Part shown: in pieces, positions 11,354 to 21,600 of the stretch
How positions within the stretch are numbered: the stretch's first letter is position 1
Layout of the letters: every line of letters starts with the position of its first letter
Assembly: GCF_004664715.2 (NCBI RefSeq)
Contig: NC_051074.1
Location: forward strand, 16,841,678-16,905,677
Length of the DNA stretch: 64,000 bases
Direction of reading: 5' to 3'
Source: Peromyscus leucopus
Taxonomy: Eukaryota; Chordata; Mammalia; Rodentia; Cricetidae
Notes under the pieces: model-generated
The model's input: only the letters and a program-made list of their open reading frames with translations
Databases searched by the model: none
Told to the model about the DNA's origin: nothing
Position numbers and translations under genes: made by a program

Positions 11354-11854
11354 TGAGAGACCCCCACCCCAGTTCCCCCTAAGGCCTGGAGATCTGAGGA
11401 AAGGGACATCTTAAAATAGCCAGAACCAAGTCAGTTCCCCATTCCCAGACAGGGTGAAGTCAGAAGTTTTAAAAGTACAAAATCAGACTGTCTGGTGGTA
11501 GCTAACCACGAGACGTCCCCCTCCCCTGAGATAATATGACCAAATTTTGGAGATGGGCTGTAGAACTCCTGACAGAGCAAAAAATAAGATAGAAGTCCAA
11601 ACTCAGGAAAACTGGACCAATCAAGGGTGGACCCATACTAACCCCCTCCTCTCTAAAGAATTTTGTGGTTTTTGCCTTCAAAAGCTAATCTCCCCAAGAA
11701 AGAGGAACTCTCCTCCCTGCCTCACTGTGCCGGGCACTGCGGACGAGGGTTCCCTGCTAGCTCGTATTGCGCCAACAAGTAAACCTTGCTATTGCATTCT
11801 GGATATATCTGGTCTCCTGGTGGTCTCTTTGGGGGTCCTTATCTGGGCATAACA
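11354..11854 (+). mobile_element. Solo LTR of a retrovirus-like element (class I-like)
   Basis: A 501-bp segment starts 'tgagagacccccacccc', ends 'ctgggcataaca', and is flanked on both sides by 'aaaac' (11349-11353 and 11855-11859), a 5-bp target-site duplication. Near the 3' end, 'agtaaaccttgctattgca' and 'tggtctcctggtggtctctttgggggtcc' resemble the polyadenylation region and U5 of gammaretrovirus-related LTRs. GC content and CpG are higher than in the surroundings, as expected of a fairly young LTR. There is no internal gag, pol or env sequence next to it, so it is a solo LTR left by LTR-LTR recombination. The class is inferred. Confidence 0.75.
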
Positions 11855-11859
11855 AAAAC

Positions 11860-13012
11860 CTTTTCTCAAATGGTTGATCATGGTAGCCCAAGTGACTCAT
11901 ACAACATTACAGATTACTGATGCAGCCCTTGGTTGCCTCTCAGAGGTTGAGGATGGGCCACAACTGCTAAAGACATAGCATGCTTAGAACACAGGACTCA
12001 GATGGTTTGAGCTGGATCTGACCCAAAACCCTCTTTCCTGTGGTTTAGTTTCCTTGCTTCTAGAAAATATGACCCAAGCTGCAAAGGGAAGGAAGCAATT
12101 CAGCAGGCCTATCTAACTGCAACATCTATTGAACACAGGAACTACAAGCATGGTAAGCTACCCATAAAGATGCAATAAAGGGATATGCACATGTCAATGG
12201 CAACCAACAACTGTCTAAAGAGGCCAACACAATAAGATGAAAATCTTGCCTAGTGTTGAAACCCTAGCTAGTTTCGTGGTCCTAATGAGGTCATGGACCT
12301 AACAAAAATAATCTATTATTACCATTTGCTATAATGCACACATAAAAATTACCTACAGATATGTGTAGTTACCACCCCTTATCACAGAACCTTCTCTTCG
12401 CACAAAATGGAGACCATCACAGAAAACCAAAATTGGACACAATGAAGAGATTGACAGCTTGTGGAAAGCTCATCTTCAATGCATACATCTGCATCACAGC
12501 TTCTGCAATGATGGATCGGGGAACACTTCAGAAGTAATCTAAGAGCCAGGACAGAAGAAAGTCTCCTGTGAAAGAGTACCTTCTAGAAATGGCTGTACTA
12601 ACAAGATCAGAACAATAGCAGCATCAGTAAACAAGCTAGTAAGGAAGGGGGGAATCTTATCGTATCCTACCCCTAGGCAAAGATATAGAAGCAAATAATG
12701 AACACTGGGAGCAGGGGAATTAACCACTCCCAAAGATGAGCCCCTTTGCTGGTTATCCAATAAGAAGTGGTTAGCCTTGAAACCTTACACACACAAGAAG
12801 AATGGACTGAACACTTATATACTTGTTTATACATACGTAGATATATGCATACACATATAACCATGTATGTAACAACAATAATCAAAGAAAGAGAGACTAT
12901 CAACTTGGGGACATGGGAGCTGTTTGAGAAAAAGTAGCTGGGAGGGTTGTGAGGGAGGAAAAGGGAGTTCTGAAAGTTATGCAAGTCCATTTCACTTCAA
13001 AACATATTAAGA
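11860..13012 (+). mobile_element. Lx-type L1 3'UTR
   Basis: The region around 12410-13010 ('agaccatcacagaaaaccaaaattggacac', 'ctaagagccaggacagaagaaagtctcctgtgaaagagta', 'ctaggcaaagatatagaagcaaataatgaacactggg', 'gggagggttgtgagggaggaaaaggg') follows the order of older murine Lx L1 3'UTRs. The upstream part, 11860-12400, is less clear and is included by continuity. There is no intact frame; the small antisense frames at 12539-12990 are chance. Confidence 0.6.
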
Positions 13013-14696
13013 AGTACAACTAACAAAGCATATATTTCCTAGTAGAAAATATAATGATACGTGATTTACTTGAAAATGCTTGCCCAAGAAATAAATGAGA
13101 TCCCCTAGAATATGCTAGCTAAAAATTTAAAAACACTGGATGTTATGGCTAGAATATCCAATGTGCCCCATGGCTTGTGTCTTCCTGCACCTGTACCCCA
13201 GTCAATGTTAAAGTTAGGGAAATGCATAAATGAATGATTGTACATTGGAATCAAGGTCAGATTCAGGGCAATAGACACAGGGCTAAAGGCTTATAGTCTA
13301 CTTTATTGTCCAGCCAGAGTCTGTTTTTCTAGATCCATCAAAATGTGAGCAATGGGATAAGCCATGAACTGCCTCCACCATGCCCTCTCAGCTATGATGG
13401 GCTGTACCTTTCTAAAGAAGCAGTTGATAGAAATAGAGAATCTCCTCATCTTTTAGAAATAGAAAAAAAACAGTTTGTTTTCTTTAAGTTCCTCAAAGTA
13501 ACATGAATATAGAAAATAATGCTATAACATAGAATGTCCATGCTAAAGATGAATCAGTAAATAGCAATGAAATACATGGTTTCAGATTTCTAATTTGTAG
13601 CAAGCTCTTTCAAAGATACTTGGTTTAATCTTTCTTTCCATGTACTTCACCTTTTTCATGTTACCATATGCTCATTAATAACTTTGGAGAGGAAAAAAAT
13701 CTAATTAAAAATGTTTTAGTATATATTGTGATACAAACACAGATTAGCACACTTAATTATCATAGTAATTCTAGGAAGTTTTTTCCATATTGGATCTCTA
13801 AAAAATATGTTTCTAATTTTACAAATTAACAAAATTAAACACAGAATATTAAAGTAGGATTTTCCACTGAGATAGGAAATACCATGTGGGATATAAGACA
13901 AGCCACCTTGGAAAATTTTATGAGTAAGTTTGAGACCCAGTTAGGTTATTGATTGCCATTAAGAATAGAATTGTAATGAAACCTCGATGCAAACTGTTTA
14001 TTTATTCATAATTATACTGACAAAAACTACAAATGGGCAATAAGTTATGTTTCCTCTTTATTTCTTTATTTAGCCCGGAGAACTTGAAGTCTGGTGTTAA
14101 AGATTTCAGGGAACTTGATGTGTTAAGTCTAGGAATTAGACTGCAGTTTGGCTTAGGATAGAGAACCTAAAAAGGAAAAGTTGCTAATGAGCCACTTTCA
14201 TGGGAAAGCAAAAGAGACATTGTTGACTTAGGAAGGAGACCCGATTTCATGACCAAGAAGAAGGATCACTGAACATTGGCCATTATGATGAGCTCAAGGG
14301 TTTGTCTTGCTATTTAATAGCCTTGCTTCATTATAATATCAAGTGGTAGGGAAAAAATAGAGAAAAACCCAAATACCTGCAACATGTCAGGATAAACTTG
14401 GTGGTCACCTTATTGGGAATCTCTCCTTTTTGTTTCACTATTACAATATAAGAATAAATAAATGGAAAGTATTTTATCAATTAATCTAAACAGTATTTCC
14501 TTAAGACTTATAATTATATTATGAAACCTATGATCATCCTAACTAGGCCCATAGTTTCATTACTTATTATGGTATTGAAGAAATAAAAAGTAAGTATATA
14601 ATTTTCAAATGTTAATAGGATTACACCTGGCATTGAGAAAGTTCATAAAAGTACCAATGGAAGAAAAGAAAACCCTAATTTGTGAAGCCTCAAGTG
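13013..14696. other. Unassigned AT-rich DNA
   Basis: No named repeat or gene was seen in this 1.7-kb stretch. It has 'aataaataaatgg'-type A-rich runs near 14455 and no exon-like signal. Confidence 0.45.
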
Positions 14697-15045
14697 AGAC
14701 AGTTGATTAGCTTGAACTGTTGGGAGGCTCCCAGGCATTGGGACCGGGACCTGTCCTTAGTGCATGAGCTGGCTGTTTGGAACCTGGAGCCTATGCAGGG
14801 ACACTTTGCTCAGCCTGGGTGAAGGGAGGAGGGGACTGGACCTGCCTGGACTGAATCTACCAGGCTGAGCTGAATCCCCAGAGAAGTCCTTGCCCTGGAG
14901 GAGATGGGAATGGGGGGTGGGCTGGGGATAGGGTGGAGAGAGGCAGGAGGAGGGAGGACAGGGGAAATCGTGGCTGATATGTAAAATTAAATTAAATTAT
15001 AAAATAAAAAAATTTAAAAAGAAAAAAATAAATAAATAAATAAAA
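14697..15045 (+). mobile_element. 5'-truncated young L1 3' end
   Basis: It starts in the L1 3'UTR at 'agttgattagcttgaactg' and passes through 'gcatgagctggctgtttggaacctgg' and 'ggactggacctgcctggactgaatctacca'. A G-rich polypurine tract (about 14895-14968) and 'atatgtaaaattaaattaaattataaaataaa' follow, then an A-rich tail with (AAAT)n. It is the same 3' end as the minus-strand L1 starting near 15222 and is in opposite orientation only about 180 bp away. Confidence 0.85.
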
Positions 15046-15221
15046 CCTAAATCAGTGTATTATATATGAATTAAGCAAATACTGAGCACCTAATACTATT
15101 TCAATAAACACTTATAACGTGAAAAATGACACTACAATGTAGTGGTATTTATTTTGCCCATGACTTTGGGCTAGACAGCCCAAAGGAGGCAGTGCTTCCT
15201 GCCATTGTAGGTGACATGAAC
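15046..15221. other. Spacer between two inverted L1 3' ends
   Basis: Unassigned sequence holding a perfect hairpin, 'tttgggct agac agcccaaa' (15165-15184), and the short palindrome 'actacaatgtagt' (15131-15143). Confidence 0.6.
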
Positions 15222-15232
15222 ACTTTTTTTTT

Positions 15233-16150
15233 AATTTTACAATACCATTCAGTTCTACTTGATAGCCACAGATTCCCTTGTTCTCCCCCTTCCTGCCCCC
15301 CTCCCCTTCCCACCAGCTCACCCCCCACCTCCTCCATGGAAAAGCCTCCCCCTAGGACTGAGATCAACCTGATAGACTCAGTCCAGGCAGGTCCAGTCCC
15401 CTCCTCCCAGATTGAGTCAAGCGTCCCTGCATAAGTCCCAGGTTTCAAACAGCTAACTTATGCAATGAGCACAGGACCTGGTACCACTGCCTAGATGCCT
15501 CCCAAACAGATCAAGCTAATCAACTGTCTGACCTATTCAGAGGGCCTGATCCAGTTGGGGGCTCCTCAGCCTTTGGTTCATAGTTCATGTGTTTCCATTC
15601 GTTTGGATATTTGTCCCTGTGCTTTATCCAACCTTGGTTTCAACAATTCTCGCTCATATAAACCCTCCTCTTTCTCGCTAATTAGACTCCAAGCGCTTCA
15701 CCTGGGGCCTAGCCCTGGATGTCTGCATCCAGTTTCCTCAGTCCTTGGATGGGGTTTATGGCACAACCATTAGGGTGTTTGGCCATCCCATCACCAGAGT
15801 AGGTCAGTCCTGGCTGTCTCTCGACCATTCCCAGCAGTCTTTTGTGGGGGTATCTTTGTGGATTTCTGTGGGCCTCTTTAGCTCTTTGTTTCTTCCTTTT
15901 CTCATGTAGTCTTCATTTACCATGGTCTCTTATTCCTTGTTCTCCCTCTCTGTTCTTGATCCAGCTGGGATCTCCTGCTCTCTTTCCCTCGACCCTCACC
16001 CTTCATTGCTCCCACTCATGTCCAGGTTGTTCATGTAGATTTCAGCCATTGCTCCGTCATTGGGCAATCCTCATGTATTTCTTAGGGTCCTGTTTTCCAG
16101 GTAGCCTCATTGGTGATGTGAGTAGCAGTCCAGTCATCCTTGTTCCACAT
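15233..16150 (-). other. L1 3'UTR
   Basis: Non-coding tail of the L1 running from the ORF2 stop to the A tail. On the minus strand it holds the G-rich polypurine tract (C-rich on plus, about 15283-15345) seen in every L1 3' end of this window. Plus-strand frames at 15126-15434, 15495-15773 and 15842-16171 lie antisense and are not genes. Confidence 0.8.
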
Positions 16151-19100
16151 CTAGTATCCTCCTATGAGTGAGTACATACCATATTTGTCTTTCTGAGTCT
16201 GGATTACCTCACTCAGGATGATTTTTTCTAGATCCACCCATTTGCCTGCAAACCTCATGATGTCATTGTTTTTCTCTGCTGAGTAGTATTCCATTGTATA
16301 TATGTGCCACAATTTATTTATCCATTCATCAGTTGAAGGGCATCTAGGTTGTTTCCAGGTTTTGACTATTACAAACAATGATGATATGATATGAATTACA
16401 AACAATGTTGATATGAACATAGCTGAGCAAGTGCTCTTGTGGTATGATTGAGCATTTCTAGGGTATATGCCCAAGAGTGGTATAGCTGGATCTTGGGGGA
16501 GATTGATTCCCAATTTTCTAAGAAAGTGCCATATTGATTTCCAAAGTGGTTGTACAAGCTTGCATTCCCACCATCAGTGTAGGAGAGTTCCCCTAGTTCC
16601 ACATCCTCTCCAGCATAAAGGGTCTTCAGGGTTTTTTATCTTAGCCATTCTTACAGGCATAAGGTGGTATCTCAGAGATCTTTTGATTTGCATTTCCCTG
16701 ATGATTAGGTATGTTGAGCAATTCCTTAAATGTCTTTCAGCCATTTGAGTTTCCTTTGTTGAGAATTCTGTGTTTAGTTCTATAGCCCATTTCTTAATTG
16801 GACTGTTGGTCGTTTTGTTGTCTAATTTCTTGAGGTCCTTATATATTCTGGATATCAGTCCTCTGTCACATGTGGGGCTGGTGAAGATCTTTTCCCATTC
16901 TGTAGGCTTTCGCTTTGCCTTGTTGACCATATCCTTTGCTCTACAAAAGCTTCTCAGTTTCAAGAGGTCCCATTGATTGATTGTTTCTCTCAGTGTCTGT
17001 GCTACTGGTGTTATATTTAGGAGGTGATCTCCTATGCCAATGCAATCAAGACTACTTCCTACTTTCTCTTCTAGCAGGTTCAGAGTAGCTGGATTTATGT
17101 TGAGGTCCTTAATTCACTTGGACTTAAGTTTTGTGCACAGTGACAGATATGGATCTATATGCAGCCTTCTACACATTGATATCCAGTTATGCCAGCACCA
17201 TTTGTTGAAGATGCTTTCTTTTTTCCATTGTACACTTTTGGCTTCTTTGTCAAAAAATTATAGGTTCATAGGTGTGCGGGGGAAATGTCAGGGTCTTCAA
17301 TTCAATTCCATTGGTCCACATGTCATTTTTTTTTTTTTTGCCAATACCAAGCTGTTTTTATTACTGTAGCTCTATAGTAGAGCTTGAAGTCAGGGATTGT
17401 GATGCCTCCAGAGGTTGTTTTATTGTACAGGATTCTTTTGGCTATCCTGGGTTTTTTGTTTTTCCATATGAAGTTGAGTATTATTCTTTCCAGGTCTGTG
17501 AAGAATTGTATTGGTATTTTTATGGGGATTACATTGATTCTTTAGATTGCTTTTGGTAAAATTGACTTTTTTACTATGTTGGTCCTGCCTATTCATGAGC
17601 ATGGGAGATCTTTCCATTTTCTGACATCTTCTTCAATTTCTTTTTTCAGGGACTTAAAGTTCTTATCATAAAGGTGCTTCACTTGCTTGGTTAGTGTTAC
17701 CCCAAGGTATTTTATGTCATTTGTGGCTATTGTAAACGGTGATGTATCTCTGATTTCCTTCTCAGCTTCTTTGTCCATTGTATATAGGAGCGCTACTGAT
17801 TTTTTTTTTTTAGTTGATCTTGTATCCTGGTATGTTGCTGAAGGTGTTTATAAGCTTTATCAGTTTCTGGGTGGAATCTTTGGGGTCACTCAAGTATACT
17901 ATCATGTCACCTGCAAATAGGGAAAGCTTGACTTCTTCCTTTATAATTAGTATCCTCTTAATCTCCTTATTTGTCTTATTGCTCTGGCTAGAACTTCAAG
18001 TACTATATTGAATAAGTATGGGGAGAGTGGACAGCCTTGCCTCATTCCTGATTTTAGTTGGAATTGTTTGAGTTTCTCTCCATTTAATTTGATGTTGGCT
18101 GTTGGCTTGATGTAAATTGCCTTTATTATGTTTAGGCATGTTCCCTGTATTCCTGATCGCTCCAAGACTTTTATCATGAAGGGGTGTTGGATTTTGTCAA
18201 ATGCCTTTTCTGTATCTAGTGATATGATCATGTGGTTTTTTTCTTTGAGTTTGTTTATATGGTGTATTACATTGATGGACTTTCATATGTTGAACCACCT
18301 TTGCATCCCTGGGATGAAGCCTACTTGATCATGGTGGATAATTGTTCTGATGTGTTCTTGGTGTCTGTTTGTCAGTATTTTATTGAGTATTTTTGCATCA
18401 ATTTTCATGAGGGAGATCGGTCTGTAGTTCTCTTTCTTTGTTGTATCCTTGTTTAGTTTAGGAATCAGGGTAATTGTAGCCTCATAGAAGGAGTTTGGTA
18501 ATGTTCCTTCTGTTTCTATTATGTGGAATAATTTAGAGAGTATTGGTATTAACTCTTCTTTGAAGATCTCGTATAATTCTGCACTGATACCATCTGGTCC
18601 TGGGCTTTTTTTGGTTGGGAGACTTTTAATGAATGTTTCTATTTCCTTAGGGGTTATTGGACTATTTAAATAGTTTATCTGGTCTTGATTTAACTTAGTT
18701 ATGTGGAACCTCTCCAGAAAATTGTCCATTTCTTTTAGGTTTTTCAGTTTTGTGGAGTAGAGGTTTTTGAAATATGACCTGATAATTCTCTGGATTTCCT
18801 CAATGTCTGTTGTTATGTCCCCCTTTTCATTTCTGATTTTGTTGATTTGGATTCTCTCTCTCTGTCTTTTGGTTTGTTTGGATAAGGGCTTGTCTATCTT
18901 GATGATTTTCTCAAAGAACCTACTCTTTGTTTCATTAATATTTTTGTATTGTTCTCTTAGTTTCTATTTTATTAATTTCAACTCTCACTTTGATAATTTC
19001 CTGGCATCTATTCTTCCTGGGAGACTTTGCTTCTTCTTGTTCTAGAGCTTTCAGGTGTGCTGTTAAGTCACTGGTGTGAGATTTCTCCAACTTCTTTATG

Positions 19101-19999
19101 TGGGCATTTAGTGCTATGAATTTCCCTCTTAGCACTGCTTTCATAGTGTCCCATGTTTGGGTATGTGGTGTCTTCATTTTCAGTGATCTCTGGGAAATCT
19201 TTTATTTCTTTCTTTATTTCTTCCTTAACCCATTGGTGATTCAGTTGAGCATTATTCAGTTTCCATGAGATTGTAGGTTTTCTGTAGTTTTTGTTGTTGA
19301 AATCTAACTTTAAACCATGGTGGTCTGATAGAACACAGGAGGTTATTCTAATTGTTTTGTATCTGTTGAGATTTGCTTTGTGGCCAAGTATGTGGTCGAT
19401 TTTAGAGAAAGTTCCATGGGGTGCTGAGAAGAAGGTATATTGTTTCTTGTTAGAATGGAATGTTCTGTAGATATCTATTAGGTCTATATGGGTCATGACA
19501 TCAGTTAAGTCCTTTATTTCTCTGTTAAGTTTTGATTTGGGAGATCTGTCCAGTGGTGGAAGTGGGGTGTTGAGATCTCCCACTATTAATGTGTGAGGTT
19601 TTTATGTGGTTTAAGCTTTAGTAATGTTTCTTTTACATATGTGGGTACCCCTGTGTTTGGGGCATAAATGTTCAGAATTGAAACTTCATCTTGGTGGATC
19701 TTTCCTGTGATGAGCATGTAATGCCCTTCTTGATCTCTTTTGATTGATTTTAGTTTGAAGTCTATTTTGTTGGATATCAGGATAGCTACACCTGCTTGTT
19801 TCTTAAGACCATTTGATTGGAAAGTCTTATCCCAGCCTTTTATTCTTAGGTAGTGTCTGTCTTTGAGTTTGAGATATATTTCTTGTATGCAGCAGAAAGA
19901 TGGGTCCTGCTTTCGTATCCATTCTGTAAGTCTATGTCTTTTTATAGGTGAATTAAGTCCATTGATATTAAGGGATATTAATGACCAGTGATTGTTCAT
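16151..19999 (-). pseudogene. L1 ORF2 (endonuclease-reverse transcriptase), disrupted
   Basis: Degenerate ORF2, about 1,280 codons in the family. The N-terminal AP-endonuclease domain is readable: LNINGL near the start, the catalytic IQE, LNIYAPN, then after a frameshift near 19585-19610 GDLNTP and LSDHHG. So the endonuclease active-site residues are present but split over two frames. The RT domain shows [23 protein letters not shown] and [13 protein letters not shown], but the second catalytic motif reads FAGD, not FADD (17906-17917). Further frame changes occur between 19180 and 18730, near 18260, 17800, 17400, 16970 and 16510. The C-terminus ends QKDKYGMYSLIGGY with a TAG stop at 16151. 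The family start lies slightly upstream of the first Met (reading KLPPKITG), and no ATG is visible there. Confidence 0.92.
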
Positions 20000-20040
20000 C
20001 CCTGTTATTTTTGGTGGTAGTTTGTGTGTACTTCTCTTCT

Positions 20041-21140
20041 TTATCTATTGCCTGTGTTTTCAAGGGTGTATCTGACTTCTTTTGATTGGAATTTTCCTTC
20101 TAGTGCTTTCTGTAGGGCTGGGTTTGTGGATAAGTATTTTTTAAATCTGGCTTTGTCTTGGAATGTCTTGTTCATTCTGTCAATGATGATTGAAAATTTT
20201 GCTGGGTATATTAGTCTGGGCTGACATCCATGGTCTCTTAGTGTCTGCATTACATCTCTCCAGGTCCTTCTGGATTTCAAAGTCTCCATTGAGAAATCAA
20301 GTGTTATTCTGATGGGTTTGCCTTTATAGGTCACTTGGCCTTTTTCCTTTGCTGCTCTTAATATTCTTTCTTTATTCTGTACATTTAGTTGTTTAATTAT
20401 TATGTGTCGAGGGCACTTTTTTGGGGGGTCTAGTCTGTTTGGTGTTCTATAGGCTTCTTGTATCTTCATAGGCATTTCCTTCTTTAAGTTGGGAAAGTTT
20501 TCTTCTATAATTTTGTTGAATATATTTTCTGTGCCTTTGAGTTGGTATTCTTCACCTTTTTCTATCCCTATAATTCGTAGGTTTGGTCTTTTCATGGTGT
20601 CCCAAATTTCTTGGACATTTTGGTTCATGACTTTGTTGGCTTTAGTGTTTTCTTTGACTGATGAAACTATTTCTTCTACTGTATCTTCAATGCCAGAGAT
20701 CCTCCCTCTTCCATCTCTTGCATTCTGTTCGTTATACTTGCATCTGAAGTTCCCGATCTCCTACTCAGATTTTCTATTTCCAGCATTCCCTCTGTTTGTG
20801 TCTTCTTCATTTTTTTTCTTTCCCTTTTCAGGTCTTGGACTGTTTCCTTTATTTGTTTCATTGCTTTTTCATGATTTTCTTTCAGTACTCTATTGTTTTC
20901 TTCCTGTACTTTATTGTTTTCTTCCAGGACTTTATTGTTTTCTTCTAATTTGTTTGCCCTTTCCTCTATTTGTTTATAGCATTCTTCTCATTCTTTTTGT
21001 CTTTTCCTCTACACAAGCCTCTACCTTCTTCATGATGTTATTCATAAGGCTGTTTTCTTCTCTGCTTCTTCCAATTTTTGATGTTCAGGTCTAGATGTTG
21101 GAGGAGGTCTATGTTCTGGTGATGCTGTATTGCTCTTCAT
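20041..21140 (-). pseudogene. L1 ORF1 (RNA-binding chaperone), disrupted
   Basis: On the minus strand the frame opens MKSNTASPEHRPPPTSRPEH at 21140 and is soon frameshifted (about 21050 and 20985). A coiled-coil stretch of LEENNKV-type heptads follows (20948-20886), then another shift near 20660. The conserved RRM and C-terminal domain are continuous at 20628-20041: MNQNVQEIWDTMKRPNLRII, PRHIIIKQLNVQNKERILRA, and the end LENTGNR before TAA. The product in the family is a trimeric nucleic-acid chaperone that coats L1 RNA. At least three frameshifts make this copy non-functional. A 201-codon plus-strand frame at 20489-21094 is its antisense shadow. Confidence 0.9.
20886..20948 (-). repeat. 21-bp tandem repeat encoding coiled-coil heptads
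   Basis: Three 21-nt units (20886-20906, 20907-20927, 20928-20948; plus-strand core 'ttattgttttcttc') translate on the minus strand to heptads of the type LEENNKV, LEENNKV, QEENNRV. They lie within the ORF1 coiled coil. Confidence 0.9.
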
Positions 21141-21600
21141 TTTGTTGTATGTACTTCTGCCTTGACGTCTGCCCATCTCCTTGTGGTTTGTTCTTGGTCT
21201 TATCAGCACACTTGGTTCAGACAGAGCTGATAGATTCAGGAAGTCTCTCTCTCCTATTTAGATGGGAGCTCTCTTGTGCAAATGGGAACTCCTGGGCAGA
21301 ATGGAAGCTATTATCTGGATGGGAAGTCTGGGACAGGATGGGAGCTTGTGTCCAGACAGGAAGTCCGCGGTAGGATGGGCTCTCTTGTCCAGAAGGGAAG
21401 TCCAGGGCAGGATGTGCGCTCTCTGGTCCAGAAACAACATAAACTCTTATAAGGAACTGGAGAAGGGTCACATGCCTTTTCTCCCTGCTCCTGTCTTAGA
21501 GGTGGTTCACTTCTGGTCAGATCAGAGGACAACTTCAGCCGTCTACTCCATTCTGTATCTGTGAGTGTATTTCCTTGATTTATATCTTAATAAATTATTT
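21141..21600 (-). promoter_or_regulatory. L1 5'UTR / presumed promoter region
   Basis: Upstream of the ORF1 ATG on the minus strand. It contains the 37-bp repeats and then unique sequence to about 21600, where I lose recognisable L1 text. L1 5'UTRs carry an internal promoter; no specific factor site is claimed here. The end near 21570-21620 ('taataaattattttttcc') could belong to the flank. Confidence 0.5.
21261..21435 (-). repeat. 37-bp tandem repeat in L1 5' region
   Basis: There are four and a half diverged units: 21261-21299 (39 bp), 21300-21336, 21337-21373, 21374-21410 (37 bp each) and a partial unit 21411-21435. The shared plus-strand core is 'gatggg...tccagaagggaagtccagggcag'. They lie 120 to 300 bp upstream of the ORF1 start, where rodent L1 promoters sit. 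Since 37 is not a multiple of three, the frames through it are not conserved coding. Confidence 0.9.

Larger units (their letters stand above)
15222..21600 (-). mobile_element. Near full-length LINE-1, minus strand, inactive
   Basis: All L1 parts are present in order on the minus strand: a 5' region with 37-bp tandem repeats (about 21140-21600), ORF1 (21140-20041), a 41-bp inter-ORF gap, ORF2 (19999-16151), and a roughly 0.9-kb 3'UTR ending in a poly(A) tail (poly-T near 15222-15232). The 3'UTR matches the truncated copies at 14697, 38499, 47824 and 52192, so this is the lineage's recent L1 family. Both ORFs carry frameshifts and the RT box is mutated, so it cannot move on its own. No TSD was recognised and the right boundary is approximate. 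Confidence 0.9.

Noticed and set aside
15112..15448. Overlapping frames on both strands, proline- or glycine-rich
   Set aside because: They translate the C-rich/G-rich tract of the L1 3'UTR; the same frames recur in other L1 ends (47816-48131).
20489..21094. 201-codon plus-strand frame, hydrophobic
   Set aside because: It is the exact antisense of the L1 ORF1 coding region; the A-rich coiled-coil codons read backwards give Phe, Leu and Ser.
21217..21532. Minus-strand frames with 12-13-residue repeats (TSCPGLPFWTREP type)
   Set aside because: The repetition comes from the 37-bp tandem repeat in the L1 5' region; 37 is not divisible by three, so the frame is not maintained.
15222..21600. Search for a TSD flanking the long L1
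   Set aside because: The sequence next to the A tail ('ggtgacatgaacac') was not found near the presumed 5' end, so no TSD is claimed.
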